A stretch of 38,241 nt of DNA from an uncultured bacterium (lineage in GTDB: Bacteria; DUMJ01), in assembly GCA_937958695.1 (NCBI GenBank), contig CALGNK010000038.1:1-38241 (forward strand), in the 5' to 3' direction. Under the pieces are notes generated by a model that saw only the letters and a program-made list of their open reading frames with translations, made no database searches and was not told the DNA's origin. Position 1 is the stretch's first letter. The number at the start of each line of letters is the position of its first letter. Made by a program: the position numbers and the translations under genes. Positions 33,869 to 38,241 of this stretch are shown here, one piece after another.

Positions 33869-35389
33869 ATGTCTTACCTTTTAGGTTTAGATGTAGGCAC
33901 TACTGGTTGTAAAGCCATAGTCCTTGATCCAGAAGGAGAGGTAAAGAGTTATGGTTTTCAAGAATACGAAGTAGTATACCCTAAAATACAATGGGCGGAA
34001 CAATCTCCAGAAACGGTATGGAATAGTGTAAAGAAGGTAGTAAAGGAAGCTATAGAAAAGGCTAATGTTAAGATGATAAAGGCTATAGGGCTTTCTGTCC
34101 AAGGAGATGCTATCATACCGGTAGATAAGAATATAGAACCGCTTTATCCTGCTATATTGGGAATGGATTATAGAAGTAATAAAGAGGCGGAGGAATGCTC
34201 TGAAGTTTTTGGGGACAGATATCTATTTGAGAAGACTGGGATGAGGCCGCATCCTATGAATTCTTTAACGAAAATCTTATGGTTAAAGAGACATAAGAGA
34301 GACGTGTATAATAAGACCTACAAATTTATGACCTATGCAGACTTTATTCTTGCCAAACTTGGAGTAGACTCAAAAGATCCTGTAATAGACTTTACTATGG
34401 CATCAAGGACTATGGCTTTTGACTTAAAAAAGAGAGAGTGGAGCCAAGAGATTTTGAGTAAGTTAGATATAGACGAATCCTTGTTTTCAAGGCCATTACC
34501 TTCTGGAAGGATTGTTGGAGAAATATCAGCTAAATTGGCTGATGAGCTTAATATAGATAGAGGGACTTTATTAGTTACCGGAGGACATGATCAGACTTGT
34601 GCTGGGATCGGCGCTGGATTAGTTAAGGAAGGGATATCTCTGGATTCTCATGGTTCTGCGGAGGTAATTTCCACAGCATTAAATAAGCCTTATCTTAATG
34701 AACTGATGTACGAGAGTTATTATCCATGTTATATACACGCTAAAGAAAATATGTATTTTACTTTTGCCCTTCTCCATGTTAGTGGAATAATCTTCAGATG
34801 GTATAGGGATAATTTCGCTTTTGAAGAGATCAAGATAGCTAAAAATCAGGGAAGAGACCCTTATGATCTAATTACTGAAAGATTAAGTAGAGAGCCTTCC
34901 TGCCTTTTCGTCCTTCCACATTTTAATGGTTCTGGAACTCCTTACTGTGATTTGACCTCGAAAGGTGCTATTTTAGGCCTTAATCTTAAGGTAGATAAAT
35001 ATGATATAGCCAAGGCTATAATGGAAGGTCTCACTTATGAGCTGAAGATAAATATAGAGAGGATGAAACTATGCGGTATAGACTTAGGGGAGGTGAGGTG
35101 TGTAGGTGGTGCATCTAAGTCTTCATTCTGGCTTCAACTAAAAGCAGATATATTAGATATGCCAATATATACCCTTAAGGTAAAAGAATCCGCATGTTTA
35201 GGTTCAGCTATCTTAGCAGGATATGCTGTAGGGATTTATAATTCAATAGAAGAAGGGGTAGAAAGAGCTGTTAAGATAGATAAAGAATACATCCCTGATG
35301 GGGATATGAGCAAGATATATAAAGAGAAATATAATATATACAGAGAGATTTATCATATCTTGAAACCCTTAAATCAAAAGATAGTTTAA
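33869..35389 (+). CDS. FGGY-family carbohydrate kinase
   Basis: This 506-aa kinase is of the xylulokinase/fuculokinase type. The N-terminal phosphate-binding segment is LGLDVGTTGCKA (5-16), the catalytic base Asp241 lies in GGHDQTCAGIGAG, and the C-terminal ATP site has VGGASKSSFWLQLKADIL and ESACLGSAILAG. GAGGAGAG (33857-33864) overlaps the isomerase stop and sets ATG 33869 as the start; the frame upstream only overlaps the isomerase gene. The isomerase-kinase pair points to a pentulose, methylpentulose or branched ketose. Apulose kinases of apiose catabolism are also FGGY proteins. Confidence 0.92.
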   Translation: MSYLLGLDVGTTGCKAIVLDPEGEVKSYGFQEYEVVYPKIQWAEQSPETVWNSVKKVVKEAIEKANVKMIKAIGLSVQGDAIIPVDKNIEPLYPAILGMDYRSNKEAEECSEVFGDRYLFEKTGMRPHPMNSLTKILWLKRHKRDVYNKTYKFMTYADFILAKLGVDSKDPVIDFTMASRTMAFDLKKREWSQEILSKLDIDESLFSRPLPSGRIVGEISAKLADELNIDRGTLLVTGGHDQTCAGIGAGLVKEGISLDSHGSAEVISTALNKPYLNELMYESYYPCYIHAKENMYFTFALLHVSGIIFRWYRDNFAFEEIKIAKNQGRDPYDLITERLSREPSCLFVLPHFNGSGTPYCDLTSKGAILGLNLKVDKYDIAKAIMEGLTYELKINIERMKLCGIDLGEVRCVGGASKSSFWLQLKADILDMPIYTLKVKESACLGSAILAGYAVGIYNSIEEGVERAVKIDKEYIPDGDMSKIYKEKYNIYREIYHILKPLNQKIV

Positions 35390-35400
35390 AAGGAGGAGGT

Positions 35401-36279
35401 ATGGGATTAGAACTAAAAGAGGTAGGGAAAAGAATACCTCACACACTTTTAGTAAGGTTAGAGGCATTATATGATACCTTAAAATCTGCTGAGAAAAAAG
35501 CAGTAGATCTATTAATCAAAGAACCAGAGTATTTTGTGAACTCAACTATTGTAGAAACAGCTGAAAAGGCAGGCTGTAGCGAAGCCACATTAGTAAGATT
35601 AGCTAGGAAATTAGGTTTTGAAGGATATCCAGCCCTTAAGAATTACTTACTAGAATCATCTAGAGACAATCCTGTAGAACTTTACGAAGGGATTAAAAGG
35701 GAAGATTCTATAGAAGATATTGTAAATAAGATATTTGAATCCTCAATACAAACACTTAAAGATACATTAAATTCCATAAGCATAGAAGATTATATAAAAG
35801 CGGTAGATTGTATCTCTAGTGCCAGTAAGATTCTGTTTATAGGTGTAGGAGATGCCTATCCAGTAGCTCTATCAGGTTGTCAGAGATTCTTAAGAATAGG
35901 ATTTACCGCCTATGCTTCTGCTGATTTTGATACTCAACTGATCTATACTACCCAGCTTACCGCTAACGATGTAGTAATTGCCATCTCTCATTCTGGAAGG
36001 ACTAAGACCATATTAGACGTAGTAAAATATGCAAGGAATTTAGGTATAAAGATAATTTCTATAACGAATTTCCCTCTATCTCCTTTAGCAAAACACTCAG
36101 ATATTGTTCTTTTAACTGCTGCTTTTACAGGTCAAGTAGGAAAAGAGATTATTACTAAGAGAATAGCTGAGATGTGTATCTTAGAGAGTTTATTTATTAG
36201 TGTGCTATTAAAGAGAGAAGAAATATTTGCCTCTTCTTTAGAAAAGTCTAACTCTGCTGTAAACATTAATAAGCTTTAG
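35401..36279 (+). CDS. RpiR/MurR-family transcriptional regulator with SIS domain
   Basis: This 292-aa regulator has an N-terminal helix-turn-helix domain (about 14-88; AEKKAVDLLIKEPEYFVNST and CSEATLVRLARKLGFEGYPA) and a C-terminal SIS sugar-phosphate-binding domain (about 125-260; ILFIGVGDAYPVA, AISHSGRTKTIL). Such proteins sense a phosphosugar, here probably the product of the kinase 11 bp upstream. The ribosome binding site AGGAGGAGGT runs up to the ATG, giving a short 4-nt spacing from the first AGGAGG. It is the last gene of the rightward operon and ends 39 bp from the convergent oppC-like gene with no clear terminator between. Confidence 0.92.
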   Translation: MGLELKEVGKRIPHTLLVRLEALYDTLKSAEKKAVDLLIKEPEYFVNSTIVETAEKAGCSEATLVRLARKLGFEGYPALKNYLLESSRDNPVELYEGIKREDSIEDIVNKIFESSIQTLKDTLNSISIEDYIKAVDCISSASKILFIGVGDAYPVALSGCQRFLRIGFTAYASADFDTQLIYTTQLTANDVVIAISHSGRTKTILDVVKYARNLGIKIISITNFPLSPLAKHSDIVLLTAAFTGQVGKEIITKRIAEMCILESLFISVLLKREEIFASSLEKSNSAVNINKL

Positions 36280-36318
36280 ACTGTTTCAATTCTCATTGAC
36301 CATAGATCAAATTATACA

Positions 36319-37455
36319 TCATCTTGCATATGGATCAGCTGCATCACGTAAACCATCACCTAGGAAGTTAAAGCAGAGAACAGTCAAAATGATAAATACA
36401 GCTGGGATAAGACGCCAAGGATAATGAGCAACAGCCAAGATCTGTTGGGCATCCTGTAATAATACACCCCAACTTATTGCTGGTGGTTGTAGACCTAGAC
36501 CTAAGAAACTCAAAGCAGTTTCGCCTAACACCATGCCAGGGATAGAAAGTGTTATAGATACTATTAAATGACTTGTGAAAGAAGGTAATAAATGCCTTGT
36601 TATTATTCTCCATTCGCTAGCACCGGCAAGCCTGGCTGCCATAGTGAAATCTTCTTCTCTTAAGCTTAACAGTTTTCCACGCACAACTCTAGCTAATCCA
36701 CACCATCCTATAACAGAGAGTATTATAGTAATAGTAAAATAGGTCTTAGTTACAGGCCAATCCCTTGGAACAGCTGCTGAAAGAGCCATCCATAAAGGTA
36801 TCGAAGGAATCGATATGAGAAAATCTATCGTCCTCTGAATAATCTCATCTACCGTACCACCTAAATATCCAGATAATCCTCCCAAGAGGATACCAGTTAA
36901 GAAACTTAAAAATACGCCAACAAGTCCTATAGTTAGAGAAATACGAGCCCCATAGATAACCCTAGAAAAGATATCTCTCCCTAATGCATCTGTTCCAAAC
37001 AAGAAGACTGGACCTTCATCTGAACCGAAAAGATGAAGATTATTTGGAAATACCCCCCAAAGTTTATAACTATCGCCCCTTACAAATAAACGTAAACGAT
37101 ACTTCTTTGTAGTATCGTTGACAAACATCTTACGAAAAGTCTCCATATTCATCTCTGCTTTTAAACCATAGACAAAAGGACTCCTAAGACCATCTGTTCT
37201 ATCGTATATATGAACTACCTGAGGAGGTGCATTTTTGTAATCTTCGAATCTTCTCCAAGGGTTATATGGAGCAATAAACTCGCAAAAAAGAACTAACATA
37301 TACAATAAAGCCAAAATATACATACTAAATATAGCCAATTTATGCTTCTTAAATTTCCACCATATCAATTTCCATTGAGATGCAAGCCATATCTCTTCTA
37401 TCTCTTCTTTTTCAATTTTATATTCGTCTTCTTGAAAGTCTTTAAACTCTGCCAT
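36319..37455 (-). CDS. Opp/Dpp-type ABC transporter permease, OppC-like
   Basis: This 378-aa permease has its first membrane segment near residue 40, then a long extracytoplasmic loop of about 110 aa before FGTDALGRDIFSRVIYGARISL. The core ends with the EAA-type loop MAARLAGASEWRIITRHLLP and GETALSFLGLGLQPPAISWG. Typical OppC proteins are nearer 300 aa; the long loop is the difference. The start at 37455 follows GGAGG (37464-37468) and lies 4 bp after the upstream oppB-like stop; a longer frame from 37485 overlaps that gene. In thermophiles many Opp-family systems import oligosaccharides, and the neighbouring sugar island makes that plausible (inference). ATPase and binding-protein genes must lie outside the window. 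Confidence 0.92.
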   Translation of the reverse strand: MAEFKDFQEDEYKIEKEEIEEIWLASQWKLIWWKFKKHKLAIFSMYILALLYMLVLFCEFIAPYNPWRRFEDYKNAPPQVVHIYDRTDGLRSPFVYGLKAEMNMETFRKMFVNDTTKKYRLRLFVRGDSYKLWGVFPNNLHLFGSDEGPVFLFGTDALGRDIFSRVIYGARISLTIGLVGVFLSFLTGILLGGLSGYLGGTVDEIIQRTIDFLISIPSIPLWMALSAAVPRDWPVTKTYFTITIILSVIGWCGLARVVRGKLLSLREEDFTMAARLAGASEWRIITRHLLPSFTSHLIVSITLSIPGMVLGETALSFLGLGLQPPAISWGVLLQDAQQILAVAHYPWRLIPAVFIILTVLCFNFLGDGLRDAADPYAR

Positions 37456-37459
37456 TCTA

Positions 37460-38241
37460 TCAGCCTCCACTACCAATATTCTCATATCTAATCCTAGGAT
37501 CTACCCATGCCAAGAGGATATCAGAAAGTAAGGTTCCAATTAGCGTAAGAAAACTTATTATTAATACAAAACTTCCCGCAAGATACATATCTTGAGACAT
37601 TAGTGCTTGTAAAAATAAGGGTCCCATAGTTGGAAGGTTTAAAACTATAGATGTGATTGTTTCTCCTGAGAATATAGATGGCAAGGTCCAACCTATAGTG
37701 CTTATCATAGGATTTATTGCTATACGAACTGGATATTTAAAAAGCAACCTCTTTTCTGGCAACCCTTTAGCCCTAGCCACTATAACATACTGTTTTCTAA
37801 GCTCATCTAATAAGTTTGCTCTCATAGTTCTAATAAGTCCTGCGGTTCCAGACGTTCCTATTATTATTACCGGAACCCATACACGCTTAAGCATATCAAC
37901 TACCTTTTCTAAACTCCAGGGAGCATCTACATATGCTTGAGAAAAAAGACCTGTAACCGTTAATCCAAACTGGGAATAAGCAAACCATATGATTATTAAA
38001 GCTAAGAGAAAGTTGGGGATGGAAAGACCAATAAATCCTATAAATGTAAATATATAGTCAAAAGTTGAGTATTGACGTATAGCGGAATATATACCTATAG
38101 GGATCCCTATTATCCAAGTTAGCGTCATAGAGAGTAATGAAAGCACTATACTTAATGTTAATCTTTCTCTAATAAGATCATTTACAGATTTATTCCATTG
38201 AAAGGAACGTCCCAAATTACCTTGAGTTACTATATTTTTCA
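37460..38241 (-). CDS. Opp/Dpp-type ABC transporter permease, OppB-like, cut by the window end
   Basis: The frame stays open to the end of the window, so the N-terminus (about 60-80 aa, including the first membrane segment) is missing. The visible part starts NIVTQGNLGRSFQW, matching the GDLGxS segment of OppB proteins, then SVNDLIRERLTLSIVLSLLSM. The EAA-type loop reads YVIVARAKGLPEKRLLFKYPVRIA, with typical late segments after it. An apparent TTG start at 38215 is not the real start. It is co-transcribed with the oppC-like gene. Confidence 0.92.
   Translation of the reverse strand, partial: KNIVTQGNLGRSFQWNKSVNDLIRERLTLSIVLSLLSMTLTWIIGIPIGIYSAIRQYSTFDYIFTFIGFIGLSIPNFLLALIIIWFAYSQFGLTVTGLFSQAYVDAPWSLEKVVDMLKRVWVPVIIIGTSGTAGLIRTMRANLLDELRKQYVIVARAKGLPEKRLLFKYPVRIAINPMISTIGWTLPSIFSGETITSIVLNLPTMGPLFLQALMSQDMYLAGSFVLIISFLTLIGTLLSDILLAWVDPRIRYENIGSGG

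Overview
The window looks like chromosomal DNA of an AT-rich, probably thermophilic and saccharolytic anaerobic bacterium. I infer this from the heavy use of AGA/AGG for Arg and ATA for Ile, the tight overlapping operons with strong AGGAGG ribosome binding sites, several TTG starts, and the many sugar-metabolism genes. Dictyoglomota, Caldisericota or another deep-branching thermophile would fit, but the sequence alone does not settle the phylum. Several genes end in TGA and the standard bacterial code is used. I see no rRNA, tRNA, CRISPR array or intact insertion sequence.

Left part (1-6488). The end of an unrecognised ORF is followed by about 320 bases of hairpin-rich non-coding DNA and a near-consensus promoter. 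That promoter drives a DapA-superfamily aldolase, deoxyribose-phosphate aldolase (deoC) and a type IV prepilin peptidase. A convergent minus-strand operon carries hflK, hflC and a D-2-hydroxyacid dehydrogenase. A divergent aldo/keto reductase has its own promoter.

Housekeeping operon (6513-16158). One promoter appears to drive rplS, lepB, rnhB, yraN, yifB/comM-like, dprA, topA, trmFO, a XerC/D-type recombinase and a GalE-like epimerase, with junctions that overlap or nearly touch. The topA-trmFO-xer order matches the topA-gid-codV order of Firmicutes. The operon runs head-on into a secreted zinc phospholipase C/P1-nuclease-like gene, whose last 59 codons are antisense to the epimerase gene.

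Carbohydrate island (15979-36279). Two divergent transcription units flank a 247-bp regulatory region with facing promoters, a 17-bp palindrome and a shared 9-mer at both -10 elements. Leftward are a FadR-type GntR regulator, a GH30-like glycosidase, a CUT1 sugar transporter (binding protein and two permeases, no ATPase), an amidohydrolase-2 enzyme that may be a lactonase, and a decayed gene. After an internal promoter come an SDR, an SdhA-like flavoprotein and a Gfo/Idh/MocA dehydrogenase. Rightward are a KpsF-like SIS isomerase, a zinc dehydrogenase, a homoserine-dehydrogenase-like/SAF protein, a DUF4038/GH140-like glycosidase, a FucI-like isomerase, an FGGY kinase and an RpiR regulator. My reading (inference) is that oligosaccharides are imported whole and cut inside the cell, since neither glycosidase has a signal peptide. 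The released sugars would then be handled by an isomerase/kinase route and by an oxidative dehydrogenase/lactonase route. The substrate is unknown; the GH140 resemblance makes an apiose-containing or similar plant glycan one candidate. This island is the most likely place for an undescribed system.

Right edge (36319-38241). A minus-strand pair of Opp/Dpp-family permease genes (oppC-like complete, oppB-like cut by the window edge) converges on the RpiR gene.
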